DNA of 64,000 bases, taken from contig JBJHDF010000011.1 of assembly GCA_050486405.1 (NCBI GenBank), positions 62,001-126,000 on the forward strand, given 5' to 3'. Positions within the stretch are counted from its first letter, which is position 1, and each line of letters starts with the position of its first letter. The position numbers and the translations under genes were made by a program. The DNA comes from JBJHDF01 sp050486405. GTDB lineage: Bacteria; Pseudomonadota; Gammaproteobacteria; Pseudomonadales; Cellvibrionaceae. The notes below the pieces were generated by a model. It was not told the DNA's origin, did not search any database, and was given only the letters and a program-made list of their open reading frames with translations. This document shows positions 44,951 to 53,641 of the stretch, one piece after another.

Positions 44951-45349
44951 TCAGGACAGCAGCCGGGTAGACTCCCCCAGCTTTGACAGAAGATCGACCG
45001 CCTTTCTGTCAAAGGAGACAAAGGTTTCACCCCCCAACCAGGCACCTTCATAAGCCAGAACGCCGTCCGCAAAGTCACCGCCAGCCTTCAGCAACCCGAG
45101 ACCCGCTTCAACGGCGGGGCGGTTCATAACCACATTCTCCACATTGATCAGCACCCGTATCGCTGTGGTAATGGCTTCGTTGTCAAAGTGGTAAACCCGG
45201 CGAAGTACCCACACGAACTCACACAGGCACGGCAGGGGCACCGCGATCAACGCAGCCTTTTTAAGGATTCTGTCGGCGGCGCGTGCCTGCTTGGGATCGT
45301 CTCGCACCACAGCCCGGACAAGGACATTGGTGTCGGCGGTAATCTTCAT
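44951..45349 (-). CDS. vapC: PIN-domain ribonuclease toxin (VapC family)
   Basis: 132-aa PIN-domain toxin, an RNase that typically cuts tRNA or rRNA. The acidic residues are visible: D6 in ADTNVLVRA, E44 in CEFVWVL, D92 in DFADGVLA, and D114 in FVSFDRKA. It overlaps the vapB stop by four bases, the standard antitoxin-toxin order. Confidence 0.88.
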   Translation of the reverse strand: MKITADTNVLVRAVVRDDPKQARAADRILKKAALIAVPLPCLCEFVWVLRRVYHFDNEAITTAIRVLINVENVVMNRPAVEAGLGLLKAGGDFADGVLAYEGAWLGGETFVSFDRKAVDLLSKLGESTRLLS

Positions 45350-45597
45350 TCATCACCGGCCCAGCCAGAGGCGGCGGCCTGGTTCATTTCCTCGATTGTG
45401 GCCAGCTTTCCGGTCTTGCCTTCCAGCAACCCGAGAAAACCATTGATGGTGCCGGTGGGGCGCGCAGCCCGCACCCGAAGCTCCCCACCAGGCAACTTTT
45501 CAAACTCGAGCCGTTCCCCCGGCTTGATACCCAGGTGTTGCAGCAAGTCCCGTTTAAACGTGACCTGGCCTTTCACTGTAACCGCGAGCGACGTCAT
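45346..45597 (-). CDS. vapB: AbrB-type antitoxin (VapB family)
   Basis: 83-aa antitoxin with an N-terminal AbrB/SpoVT swapped-hairpin DNA-binding domain (VTVKGQVTFKRDLLQHLGIKPG, first 20 residues as key) and a C-terminal toxin-binding tail. The ATG at 45597 has GGAGGCAGGT just upstream, which decides it over the earlier TTG. It should repress its own promoter through the palindrome 41 bases upstream. Confidence 0.87.
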   Translation of the reverse strand: MTSLAVTVKGQVTFKRDLLQHLGIKPGERLEFEKLPGGELRVRAARPTGTINGFLGLLEGKTGKLATIEEMNQAAASGWAGDE

Positions 45598-45637
45598 ACC
45601 TGCCTCCAATACACAGATTTCTGCCCTATTGGCAAAT

Positions 45638-45659
45638 GGTAATGTATATTTACATTACC
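45638..45659. promoter_or_regulatory. Palindromic operator of vapBC
   Basis: Perfect inverted repeat GGTAATGTA-tatt-TACATTACC (9-base arms) lies 41 bases upstream of the vapB start. It is a likely site for the VapB AbrB domain and possibly overlaps the promoter. Confidence 0.78.
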
Positions 45660-45688
45660 TGCAACCAGGCTTTGGTGTCCGGCATCAT

Positions 45689-46228
45689 TCACAATGCGCG
45701 CACTGTATAGGCAATATAATCAGTCACCCCGGGATCGTGACCCAGTTGGGACAGCAGCGTTGTTATCTGACCCCGGTGATGGGTTTGATGGTTGAACATA
45801 TGCGCGACAGCCATCCAGGCGACATGCTCACGCACTTGGCCACCCGAATTGCCATAGCGCATGGTCTGCCCGAGCAACTCATCCGTCAGTTCCTCTGCCC
45901 ATTCGGTAATAACCTGATCGGTAGCCTGCCGTTCACGAAACAGATCACTGAAACTGCCACACACTTCCTGCCGTAGCGACGTAAACTCGTGAACCAGCTC
46001 CGCATCGTGCAGCGCTGACACTTCCGGAAATGCCCTGGCAAACCGGCCAAGCCAGATTCGATCAGCCAGCAGAATGTGGTTCAGGGTATTGTGGATTGAA
46101 CCAAAAAAAGCGTCCATATCCCGCTTGCGCTCCTCATCGCTGAGCCCCGACAGCAGATTGAACAACGACAAATTGAATTCGCGGTTGTATTTGGCAAACC
46201 CGCGAACCTGATCCTGATGTGCTCCCAT
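45689..46228 (-). CDS. DinB family protein
   Basis: 179-aa four-helix protein of the DinB/YfiT metal-binding superfamily. The three metal ligands are expected at His 48 region (GSIHNTLNHILLADRIW) and at the late H-x3-H pair (FNHQTHHRGQ, about 145-154), where HHRGQ is the family hallmark. DinB proteins often act as thiol-dependent transferases, but many have no known substrate. GGAGACTCC-like sequence precedes the ATG only weakly. It is monocistronic, lying between vapB and an AT-rich lipoprotein gene. Confidence 0.82.
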   Translation of the reverse strand: MGAHQDQVRGFAKYNREFNLSLFNLLSGLSDEERKRDMDAFFGSIHNTLNHILLADRIWLGRFARAFPEVSALHDAELVHEFTSLRQEVCGSFSDLFRERQATDQVITEWAEELTDELLGQTMRYGNSGGQVREHVAWMAVAHMFNHQTHHRGQITTLLSQLGHDPGVTDYIAYTVRAL

Positions 46229-46639
46229 GGAGTCTCCTAAATATCGATTTGCCCGGTACCCACACTACTTTAAACGTGAGACCGCTATCAACACCTCTAC
46301 CGTGTCCTATTCTACGATGCGCCACCAGTGGGCATTAAAGCGCATTTCCCTCTCGTGGAAGAAAGTCAGGCCAACCCGAGGTCGGTAGACTTCTCCAAAG
46401 AGCAACAAATATTCACAGGCGACATAGGAGACCGTCAATATTCCATGTTTTTAGATATGGTCATTCTGACAGTCTTGTAAGCCGAAAAAATACTATGGAT
46501 CCTCAGCGTAGAGCGTTTATACTTCGATCCCCTTTTATTCATATAGGGAATGATGCGCGCTAGGCGGACTACTGCAAAACGATCTGCATTCGACGTTCCA
46601 TTATGTTGTGGTGGCTATAACATTCAATGAGCTAATAAT
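46229..46639. other. 411-base intergenic region without a gene
   Basis: AT-richer stretch between the divergent DinB gene and the beta-propeller lipoprotein. No ORF with a ribosome site, RNA motif or repeat was seen. It presumably contains the two divergent promoters. Confidence 0.5.
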
Positions 46640-49054
46640 ATGAAAAAAATATTGATTTATGTGTTCTTGACAGCCGTCCTTTTTTCGACGGCTTGCGGAA
46701 GTGATAGCAACGGTAGTGGTGGCGGTAGTGGGGGAGGCGCGCCGATATCAGCTGTTTCCGACAGCAACCCGCAAGAGAACGCGGTTGCAGTAAATGCTCC
46801 TATCGGCGCTACGGTGGGGATAACCGCTTTCGCCACTCCTGGCGACTCTAGTCACAGTGTCACATACAGTCTGACAAATAACGCAGACGGTCAGTTTGCG
46901 ATTGATGCCACTTCAGGCGTGGTGACTGTTGCAGCCCCTTTAACGTCGGTTTCGCCAAGCATCACCGTGCTCGCCAGCTCTTCTAGCGGCAGTTCCTCAT
47001 CAGCCATCTTTTCCATTGCAATACTGCCGCCTGCACCAGAAGTTACGCTGGAATTCCCGCCTGCCCGAGGCGCTTACCTCGGTTCTAGTATCAATGTGCG
47101 CGGTACCTACACGCCGGAAAATGGTTTGAGCATCACCGTTGCTGCCGGTGGAGAGCCGATTACAGCGAGTCTTTTGGGTGATGCGACCTGGAAAGCAGCT
47201 GATGTTCCTCTTGTCCCCAATAGTGATGGCATTGCTACTATTAGGGTGACCGCAACTGCAGATCCAGGCTCACCAACTACGCTTAGCAGCGTACTCGATA
47301 CTAATATGCTGTTCTATCGTCCTCTCTCGTTCGCACTAGACTCTGATAATAATCGAGTCATTGTTATGGATAACACTGCCCGAACGATCGTAAGCGTGAA
47401 CATAGAAGACGGGCGTCGTACACTAATTTCTGGCTGGGGTCGAGGCAGTGGTCCAGCGTTTGTTGGTATGACTGACGTTGCTTTAGATAGTGCTAATTCA
47501 CGAGTGCTTGTATTGTCACCGGGCGCAATATTTGCGGTGGATCTGAGCACGGGTGATCGGACAATAATTTCTGATTCGTCCCATTCTGGTCGTATATTTG
47601 GATCCCCAACCTCAATTGAAATTGACGATGTTAGCAATCGAGCGTTTGTTACAGAGCAAGTTAGAGGGGCGATAGTTGAGGTAAACCTTATTTCAGGGGA
47701 TCGCTCTGACTTAAGTAGTAATGCGCTAATCGGTAGCGGCGAAGATTTTGCTCAACCCGTAGATGTTGTTTTAGATGCCGCAAATGAGCGGCTGATTGTG
47801 CTTAATTACCACTCGCAGTCGTTAATGGAAGTTGATTTGGCAACTGGGAATCGTAAGGTCATATCTAGCAACAACGTTGGCACTGGCGCTAATTTATATG
47901 GCGAGCTTCATATCACGCTAGACGCTGAGAATAACCGAATTTTCTCTACCAATGTCTTTGGTACTGTTAAAACAATTGATTTAGCTAATGGGAACCGAAG
48001 TGTTTTCTCTATTAGGGGGGCTGAACTCAATAGCTATGGCAACTCAGTCGCGAAAATTGATTCTGAGCATCAGCGAATTTTTGTGATGAACTCTACTGTG
48101 CCCGCTATAGCCAGCTTTGATCTCGTTTCAGGAAATGGACAATACACTGTCGAGCTGGGGGGAAAAATGGCTCTAGGCAGCGGTGATAAGTTTAATGGAA
48201 TTAGTGGGTTGACCGTTGATGGCGCAAACAATCGAGCAATTGTGGCGAATACAGACAATGAGAATGTAGTAGCCGTTGATCTTGCAAGCGGTGATAGAAG
48301 CACGATTGCGCATGTGGGACCTTGGTTGAATATCAACGGCATCTCCATCAACCCGGATAACAATCATCTTGTGCTTAGTAATCGCAATCCAAGTTCATCA
48401 CTGATCTCCATCGATCCCTTAGATGGGCAAAGCACAATTGTATCCAGCAGCGACGTCGGCAGTGGAGATATAGGATTAGTGTGGCCGGACGGTATTGTTA
48501 TAGATAATTCGAACCGGGCTTTGGTCCCATCAGGGGTGGCGAAGACGATCATCGCTGTGGACTTAATGACAGGAGCTCGATCACTCGTGTCGGGAGTGAA
48601 TGGTGAAGTCATGGTTGGGGCGGGCCCGGTGTTTGCCCGCCCCATGGGTATTGACTTGTATTCGGTGGAAAATACCGCACTTGTAATTGACGCGGAAGCA
48701 AGGGCGCTGTTTTCGGTTGACCTTGCTAATGGAAACCGAGAGATCTTGTCGAGCGATGAGGTGGGTACGGGAGATTCGTTCAAATGGCCCACAGATATTG
48801 TATACGATAACAAGAGCGACCGCGCACTTGTGCTTAATGTGCCGGGGAATGCCTTTCCCTTTATCTCTGCGGTTGACCTGGCAACGGGTGGTAGAGAAAT
48901 CGTATCAAACACTACTGCAACCCAGCTAATTAGAGACTATGTGCGTATGAGCTATAACGAAAACAACAATACAGCTGTCGTAGCAGATTGGTCATTGAAT
49001 GCCTTGATTGTGGTCGATCTAGATAGTGGTCAAGAGGTGGTATTATCTCGGTAA
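46640..49054 (+). CDS. Beta-propeller lipoprotein, AT-rich
   Basis: 804-aa lipoprotein with a lipobox (FSTAC) and a Gly/Ser linker. A cadherin-like segment (about 45-135, VTYSLTNNADGQFAIDATSG) and an Ig-like segment (about 140-225) come first. From about residue 225 to the end there are repeats of roughly 45-50 residues with a core such as NNR-[VI]-x-V...SVD-L-x-[ST]GxR-x-x-[IV]S, typical of NHL/YVTN-like beta-propellers. It is probably exposed at the cell surface and used for binding or adhesion. Codon use is AT-richer than in the first 45 kb, similar to the large surface gene at 19.2 kb, which suggests acquisition. No enzyme motif was seen. Confidence 0.78.
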   Translation: MKKILIYVFLTAVLFSTACGSDSNGSGGGSGGGAPISAVSDSNPQENAVAVNAPIGATVGITAFATPGDSSHSVTYSLTNNADGQFAIDATSGVVTVAAPLTSVSPSITVLASSSSGSSSSAIFSIAILPPAPEVTLEFPPARGAYLGSSINVRGTYTPENGLSITVAAGGEPITASLLGDATWKAADVPLVPNSDGIATIRVTATADPGSPTTLSSVLDTNMLFYRPLSFALDSDNNRVIVMDNTARTIVSVNIEDGRRTLISGWGRGSGPAFVGMTDVALDSANSRVLVLSPGAIFAVDLSTGDRTIISDSSHSGRIFGSPTSIEIDDVSNRAFVTEQVRGAIVEVNLISGDRSDLSSNALIGSGEDFAQPVDVVLDAANERLIVLNYHSQSLMEVDLATGNRKVISSNNVGTGANLYGELHITLDAENNRIFSTNVFGTVKTIDLANGNRSVFSIRGAELNSYGNSVAKIDSEHQRIFVMNSTVPAIASFDLVSGNGQYTVELGGKMALGSGDKFNGISGLTVDGANNRAIVANTDNENVVAVDLASGDRSTIAHVGPWLNINGISINPDNNHLVLSNRNPSSSLISIDPLDGQSTIVSSSDVGSGDIGLVWPDGIVIDNSNRALVPSGVAKTIIAVDLMTGARSLVSGVNGEVMVGAGPVFARPMGIDLYSVENTALVIDAEARALFSVDLANGNREILSSDEVGTGDSFKWPTDIVYDNKSDRALVLNVPGNAFPFISAVDLATGGREIVSNTTATQLIRDYVRMSYNENNNTAVVADWSLNALIVVDLDSGQEVVLSR

Positions 49055-49111
49055 TTAGAAGCTGTTGAGATATGCAAATAGTTAGCAGGAGTTAGTTTGT
49101 AGCTGAAAGTC

Positions 49112-49151
49112 CCGGTATTGGCGTGTTCACCTCCGTACACGCCAATTCCGG
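49112..49151 (+). terminator. Strong hairpin after the propeller lipoprotein
   Basis: CCGG-t-ATTGGCGTGT, a 10-base loop, then ACACGCCAAT-t-CCGG: 15-base arms with one mismatch. It lies 58 bases after the stop of the propeller lipoprotein. There is no U-tract, so it is either a transcript-stabilising hairpin or part of a recombination junction with the IS remnant that starts in its 3' arm. Confidence 0.5.
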
Positions 49152-49246
49152 AGTTGTGCCGGGAGCACGGTATGAGTTCGGCCACATTCTACAAGTGGCG
49201 GGCCAAATACGGTGGTATGGACGCCTCCATGATGGCCCGGCTCAAA
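49145..49246 (+). pseudogene. IS3-family transposase OrfA remnant
   Basis: About 34 codons in frame read PELCREHGMSSATFYKWRAK followed by YGGMDASMMARLK, which is the well-known central part of IS3/IS911-type OrfA (helix-turn-helix plus start of the leucine zipper). Both ends of the gene and the whole of OrfB are missing. It is a fossil of an insertion or recombination event. The 130 bases after it, up to 49377, hold nothing I can identify. Confidence 0.75.
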
Positions 49247-49377
49247 TCGTCCGTAACCTCTACCACTCGAACGCTATTTTCGCCGAACCTGGCTATAGCC
49301 AAGCGCTGAACGCCATCAAAGGAAGTATCCATGTCCGATTGGAGGAGAATTCCTTCAATGATGCTAGTTGTAAGAAA

Positions 49378-49506
49378 CTACTCAAGCCACGCGCTCTCAA
49401 ACCTGTATGCTTTTGCATACAGAAAAACGTTCAACACCACTGAAATACCAAAAGCAACGCACAGCGCGATAGCCGCAGCTTTGTTCATGTAGAATTTATC
49501 CTTCAT
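49378..49506 (-). CDS. Possible 42-aa single-helix membrane peptide
   Basis: Short ORF starting at ATG 49506, overlapping the end of the upstream membrane-protein gene by 11 bases. It encodes one hydrophobic helix (about residues 9-29) with basic N-terminal residues. A GATGAAGGAT context gives only a weak ribosome site, so translational coupling would be needed. It may be a real small protein or chance. Confidence 0.4.
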   Translation of the reverse strand: MKDKFYMNKAAAIALCVAFGISVVLNVFLYAKAYRFESAWLE

Positions 49507-49900
49507 CATCTGCAGCCGATTTTTTAGGGAACAATGGCTTGCCGTACCGATACCACAAATGCAGAACCGCAAAGGCGCCAAACGTCGCAGCAAACCTCAA
49601 GGGATCTTCGCCAGGCTCAGGATTTGGATAGGCAACAATGATGAACCAGATTGCCAGTGTTATTACCGATAGAGAAATTAAGTCTCCACAGTAGCCCCTC
49701 CACTTCCTGGGGAGGATGCAGGCGCCCACGACCAAAAGACAGAATACAGACGGCAATACATTTATGATGCCCAGCTCCGGTTTCGGTGGGTCAAAAGCCA
49801 TCGGTAAACACATGAGTGCAAAAAGGAAGGAGAATATCGCGAGGGTGATCCTGGATCCTTTTCCAAGCTTTAACACAGACTTTTTCTCTGGTTTGTCCAT
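49496..49900 (-). CDS. Four-helix membrane protein, unknown function
   Basis: 134-aa inner-membrane protein starting at ATG 49900 with GGAGGCGACGAA upstream. There are four hydrophobic segments (about 19-38, 47-66, 75-92, 105-120), with a Lys-rich N-terminus and acidic C-terminus. No family recognised. It is preceded by the higBA module and may be co-transcribed. Confidence 0.6.
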   Translation of the reverse strand: MDKPEKKSVLKLGKGSRITLAIFSFLFALMCLPMAFDPPKPELGIINVLPSVFCLLVVGACILPRKWRGYCGDLISLSVITLAIWFIIVAYPNPEPGEDPLRFAATFGAFAVLHLWYRYGKPLFPKKSAADDEG

Positions 49901-49943
49901 TTCGTCGCCTCCAAACTGCAACTTACCACTGGCACACTCGCTT

Positions 49944-50231
49944 TCAGCGTAACTCGCTGAAAACATCCGGGTGCTGCTCTGCTATTCGCAACAAGGCCAG
50001 CGCTGGGCCTTGTGGTTCTCGTCGCCCTTGCTCCCAATCCTGTAAAGTTCGAACACTGACTCCCATAAGCCCTGCAAAGGCAGATTGCGACAGCTTCAGT
50101 TTCAACCGGATGGCTTGCGGTGCAGAGGGTGGGGTTAGTTCGGTGGTGCGTAGTTTTAGTTGCCCACGGTAGTGTTGCTGAATCTCCTGGATGCCCTCCA
50201 GAATTTCATTGCCTATGTCGCGCTTACTCAT
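49944..50231 (-). CDS. higA: HigA-type antitoxin (XRE helix-turn-helix)
   Basis: 95-aa antitoxin with a C-terminal Xre-type helix-turn-helix (LKLSQSAFAGLMGVSVRTLQDWEQGRREP; the motif spans about residues 45-73). The N-terminal part would wrap the toxin. It overlaps the toxin gene by eight bases, in the toxin-first order typical of higBA. It should autorepress through the palindrome upstream of the toxin gene. Confidence 0.86.
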   Translation of the reverse strand: MSKRDIGNEILEGIQEIQQHYRGQLKLRTTELTPPSAPQAIRLKLKLSQSAFAGLMGVSVRTLQDWEQGRREPQGPALALLRIAEQHPDVFSELR

Positions 50232-50535
50232 TTTTCAGTGCCTCCGCAATTTGCTTGAGCGTGTGGCCAGGTATCGAATCTTGCTCAGACTTTTGATAGA
50301 TCGTTAATAGCCAGATCTGATGATTGGACTTTTTCCAAAAGTAGATGACCCTTACGCCACCGCTCTTTCCCGAGCCTGATATTGCCCAACGAATTTTCCG
50401 AACTCCGCCAAAGCCACGAATAAGGTCTCCGGCATCTGGGGATTTGAGCAAATACGCCTGTAACCCCCGGTACTCCTCGTCCGTGAGATATTCTGGCAGC
50501 AGTTTCGTGAACAGGCTGGTTTCAATGAATACCAT
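50224..50535 (-). CDS. higB: RelE/HigB-family toxin
   Basis: 103-aa mRNA-interferase-like toxin of the RelE/HigB superfamily. It has the usual core LIRGFGGVRKIRW (about 38-50) and GGVRVIYFW (about 58-66), followed by ILLTIYQKSEQD-type sequence (LLTIYQKSEQD, about 75-85). The ATG at 50535 is chosen because the only upstream in-frame option is TTG inside the palindrome. Confidence 0.86.
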   Translation of the reverse strand: MVFIETSLFTKLLPEYLTDEEYRGLQAYLLKSPDAGDLIRGFGGVRKIRWAISGSGKSGGVRVIYFWKKSNHQIWLLTIYQKSEQDSIPGHTLKQIAEALKNE

Positions 50536-50545
50536 TGCGGAACTA

Positions 50546-50560
50546 TACGGCAACGCCGTA
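50546..50560. promoter_or_regulatory. Palindrome upstream of higBA
   Basis: TACGGC-aac-GCCGTA, a perfect 6-3-6 inverted repeat, lies 10 bases before the higB start codon. A bound HigA dimer would block initiation, so this is a candidate operator. Confidence 0.68.
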
Positions 50561-50607
50561 CTTTGGTCAAGCAGTTGCCAGGGCGCTGGCTACCCTTCAA
50601 TCAACCC

Positions 50608-52464
50608 TCAAAACGGCAACACCCAGGGCACCAGCAGTACGCTCGTTGCCAGGCAGACCAGTGTGAAGGGCACGCCGATGCGGACGAAATCACCGAACCG
50701 GTAATTGCCGGGGCCCACCACCAGAGTGTTTACAGGGGAGGACACCGGCGTCATAAAGGCGGCGGAAGCAGCCAGGGCCACGGTCATGGCGAAGGGGTAG
50801 GGCGAGGCGCCCAGTGCGGCCGCTACGGCCAGCGCCACGGGGGCCATCAATATCGCGGTGGCCGTGTTGGAGATAAACAACCCCAGCACCGCCGTGGCGG
50901 CGAAGATCACGGCCAGCACCAGACGGGGTTGGGCGCCACCCATCACCTCCAGCAGCGTTTGCGCGGCCAGGTCCACGCCGCCGGTGCGTTGTAGCGCCAG
51001 TGAGAAGGGCATCATGCCCACGATCAGAATCAGGCTCTGCCAGTGGATCGAGCGGTAGGCGCCGGGCATGTCGATGCAGCGAAACAGACCCAGCAGCAGG
51101 CAACCGAACAGCGCCGCCTGCACGTGGGGCACCACACCCCACACCATCAGTACCACCACCAGCGCCAGCACACCCACGGCCAGGGGCGCGCGGTGGCGGG
51201 CGGGCACGGCCTCTTCGGACTCCGCCGGCAGATCCAGCAGCACCAGGTCGCGGCGATCGTCGGTCAGCTTCTGAATGTCCCGCCAGGGCCCCACCGTCAG
51301 CAGCGTGTCACCGGCGCGCAGGGGCTCGTCTATCACGCTGTCGGCCACCGGTTTGGTGCCGTGCTTCATGCCGATCACCGACAGATTGTAGGTGCTGCGA
51401 AACCGCGCCTTGATCACGGTCTGGCCCAACAACCGCGACGTGGGTGGCACAATGATCTGCGCCATGCCGATTTCCTGGGCCTTGTCCGCGAACCAGCGGC
51501 CTGAGACGGGCAGCGACACCAGATCGTTCGCCTGGGCGAAGGCGTCGAGATCGACACCGTCTGTATCCTGCGGAACACGCCGGTCGATCAGCAGAATGTC
51601 GCCGGCCTCCAGCACGGTGTCGGCGCGCGGATGAATCAGCTTGCGCCGAAAGCGGCTGCCGCGCTCGATGGCGATAACGTTGATACCCTCACTCGAACGC
51701 AGATTCAGCGTATTCAACGGCCTGCCCGCCAGCGTCGACCCGGGCCGCAACTGCAACCGGTATTCGCGCCCGGCCAGTGCATAGTCCTCCACCCAGTTGG
51801 TCAGGGCGTCGCGCTGGGGCAGCTCGGGCGCCGGGCCGGGCGCCAGAAAACGGCGCGCCACCAGCATATAGAGAATGGCCAACACCAGAATCGGTACGCC
51901 AAAGGGCGTGAAGGCAAAAAAACCAAACCCCTCGTGCCCCTGGCGCGTCAGCTCGGAATGCACAATCAGGTTGGGAGCGGTGGCCACCAGCGTCATCATA
52001 CCGCTGATCAGCGCTGCCGCAGACAGCGGCATCATCAGCCGCCCGGCCGGAATCCGGGCCTTGCGCGCAATGCGCAGCACGATGGGAATAAATATGGCCA
52101 CCACGCCGGTAGAGGACATAAACGACCCCACACTGGCAACGATCACCATCAGCAGAAAGATCAGCTTGGCCTCGCTGGCACCGGCGCGGGCGGTGAGCCA
52201 GTCGCCGAGCCGCTGCGCCACGCCCGTGCGCACCAGCGCCTCGCCGATCACAAACAGCGCTGCAATCAGCACGATGTTCGGGTCCGACAGCCCCACCAGC
52301 GCTTCCGACATGGTAATCACCCCGGTCATCGGCAGCGCGACCATCATGATTATCGCTACCACATCCATGCGCGGGCGGTTGATGGCGAACATCACAACAG
52401 CGGCACCCAGCAGTGCGAGTACTGCTGTAAGTGGAGGTATGTGGGCAAGTGGAGACATGGGCAA
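50608..52464 (-). CDS. SLC13-family permease with two RCK_C domains
   Basis: 618-aa inner-membrane transporter of the divalent anion:Na+ symporter (SLC13/CitT) group. Membrane helices run from about 5-200 and again from 395 to the C-terminus. Between them lie two TrkA-C (RCK_C) regulatory domains (about 215-295 and 300-380), each with R-x-G-S/AGD-x-LL patterns. Family motifs include SNTATAILMAPVALAVA near 555 and SSTGVVAIFIPIVLRIA near 115. Likely substrates are sulfate or dicarboxylates; which one is not known. It is co-directional with a GNAT gene ending six bases upstream. Confidence 0.85.
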   Translation of the reverse strand: MPMSPLAHIPPLTAVLALLGAAVVMFAINRPRMDVVAIIMMVALPMTGVITMSEALVGLSDPNIVLIAALFVIGEALVRTGVAQRLGDWLTARAGASEAKLIFLLMVIVASVGSFMSSTGVVAIFIPIVLRIARKARIPAGRLMMPLSAAALISGMMTLVATAPNLIVHSELTRQGHEGFGFFAFTPFGVPILVLAILYMLVARRFLAPGPAPELPQRDALTNWVEDYALAGREYRLQLRPGSTLAGRPLNTLNLRSSEGINVIAIERGSRFRRKLIHPRADTVLEAGDILLIDRRVPQDTDGVDLDAFAQANDLVSLPVSGRWFADKAQEIGMAQIIVPPTSRLLGQTVIKARFRSTYNLSVIGMKHGTKPVADSVIDEPLRAGDTLLTVGPWRDIQKLTDDRRDLVLLDLPAESEEAVPARHRAPLAVGVLALVVVLMVWGVVPHVQAALFGCLLLGLFRCIDMPGAYRSIHWQSLILIVGMMPFSLALQRTGGVDLAAQTLLEVMGGAQPRLVLAVIFAATAVLGLFISNTATAILMAPVALAVAAALGASPYPFAMTVALAASAAFMTPVSSPVNTLVVGPGNYRFGDFVRIGVPFTLVCLATSVLLVPWVLPF

Positions 52465-52469
52465 GACCC

Positions 52470-52946
52470 CTAGCTATCCTCTGCAGCGTCACCCAGCCGC
52501 TTTTCCATAAAAACACTGAGCGGATCGGCGCGATAATCGCCAAACGGCCCGCGCTTGCGGTAGCCCAGCCGCTCATACAGGGCAATGGCATTGGGCTGCT
52601 CAATACCCACCTCCAGCCGGGCCAGGGAAACCGAGGAGGTCAGTAGGTGGGATTCCAGGCGCTCGATGATTCGGGTGGCGATACCCATGCCCCGGTGGTC
52701 CTCGGAGACAAACAGCCGCTTGAGTTCGCCGTAGGGCTTATCACTCATCATAATTTTTACTCCCCCGCACCCGGCTACTTTACCGTCAACCATGGCGCCA
52801 AAAAATCCCACATTGGGCTGGCGCAGGCCTTCGACACTCTCCATGTGGTTACTTTCCGGCGGATAGAGTGATGCCATATACTCGTCCGACTGCCGGAGAA
52901 GGAGGAGGACTTCCGGGTGACCTGGGTCGATGGCGATAATGCTCAC
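52470..52946 (-). CDS. GNAT family N-acetyltransferase
   Basis: 158-aa acetyltransferase. The acetyl-CoA loop is R-G-M-G-I-A (about residue 84-89), preceded by ELKRLFVSEDH (beta4). The C-terminal NAIALYERLGYRKRGPFGDY (first 20 residues of that segment, about 118-137) is standard for the fold. Substrate unknown. It is followed by the SLC13 transporter on the same strand. Confidence 0.85.
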   Translation of the reverse strand: MSIIAIDPGHPEVLLLLRQSDEYMASLYPPESNHMESVEGLRQPNVGFFGAMVDGKVAGCGGVKIMMSDKPYGELKRLFVSEDHRGMGIATRIIERLESHLLTSSVSLARLEVGIEQPNAIALYERLGYRKRGPFGDYRADPLSVFMEKRLGDAAEDS

Positions 52947-52967
52947 GGCAACTCCTGCTTGCGCACG

Positions 52968-53453
52968 CTAGCTGAAAAATACTACATGGAATTTATACAT
53001 CAGTATGAGTTCAAACAGGAATACCATGCCAGCTGCATACCAGCCGGCATACTCCATGCGCGGGTCCCTTCCGGTGTAGAAAGCCCGCTTTCCGACATAA
53101 ACGGAATAGCCTACAAGTGCGGCTCCAAAGCCGGGTGTCCAACTAAAGCCGCCTGTCGGGAAGCCGATCATTACAAACCACAGCAACATGCCGACGACCA
53201 TCACGCCAAACAGGGCGAGGACTATAGCTTGAACCGATAATATACTGGCCCGCCGCTCCTCGGAGCCGGCAAGCGCCGCTATGGAGCCGGCAACAAGTAT
53301 CAAGTCCAACGGTATCAGCGGCATAACAAGCCAGAGGTCTGAAGATTGGAGCCCACCAACACCCGCAAGCTTCAAAGCTACCACAGGCACATGGGCCAAA
53401 AGTGCGAACGAACCGAGGATCAAGTTTATTATAAATACTGTTTTCAGCTTCAT
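52968..53453 (-). CDS. Four-helix membrane protein, unknown function
   Basis: 161-aa protein with four hydrophobic segments (about 5-25, 38-60, 68-92, 130-155). An R-x-E-Y-A-G-W sequence lies between the last two. There is a GGGAGG before the ATG. No family recognised. It stands between the GNAT gene and the plus-strand Imm11-like gene. Confidence 0.6.
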   Translation of the reverse strand: MKLKTVFIINLILGSFALLAHVPVVALKLAGVGGLQSSDLWLVMPLIPLDLILVAGSIAALAGSEERRASILSVQAIVLALFGVMVVGMLLWFVMIGFPTGGFSWTPGFGAALVGYSVYVGKRAFYTGRDPRMEYAGWYAAGMVFLFELILMYKFHVVFFS

Positions 53454-53641
53454 TATTTCCTCCCTTAGCCAGGCTTCCCAGTCAGCTTTACGGGGTAACG
53501 CCCGCCAGCCGACCCATCATAACGCAAAGGGGCTTTGGTGTGTATCCGACCCAAATTAGTGAGAATTTCGACACTGTTCACGCTGATTGAACGGTGTAGT
53601 CTGTGGGTCGCACAAACCGTCACAAATTCAGAGGAGCCAAT

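Noticed and set aside
42248..53545. The CAAAG-GGG/CCC-CTTTG hairpin word seen near 42262 and 53527 as a dispersed repeat
   Set aside because: The shared part is only about 13 bases and flanking sequence does not match, so chance is a sufficient explanation.
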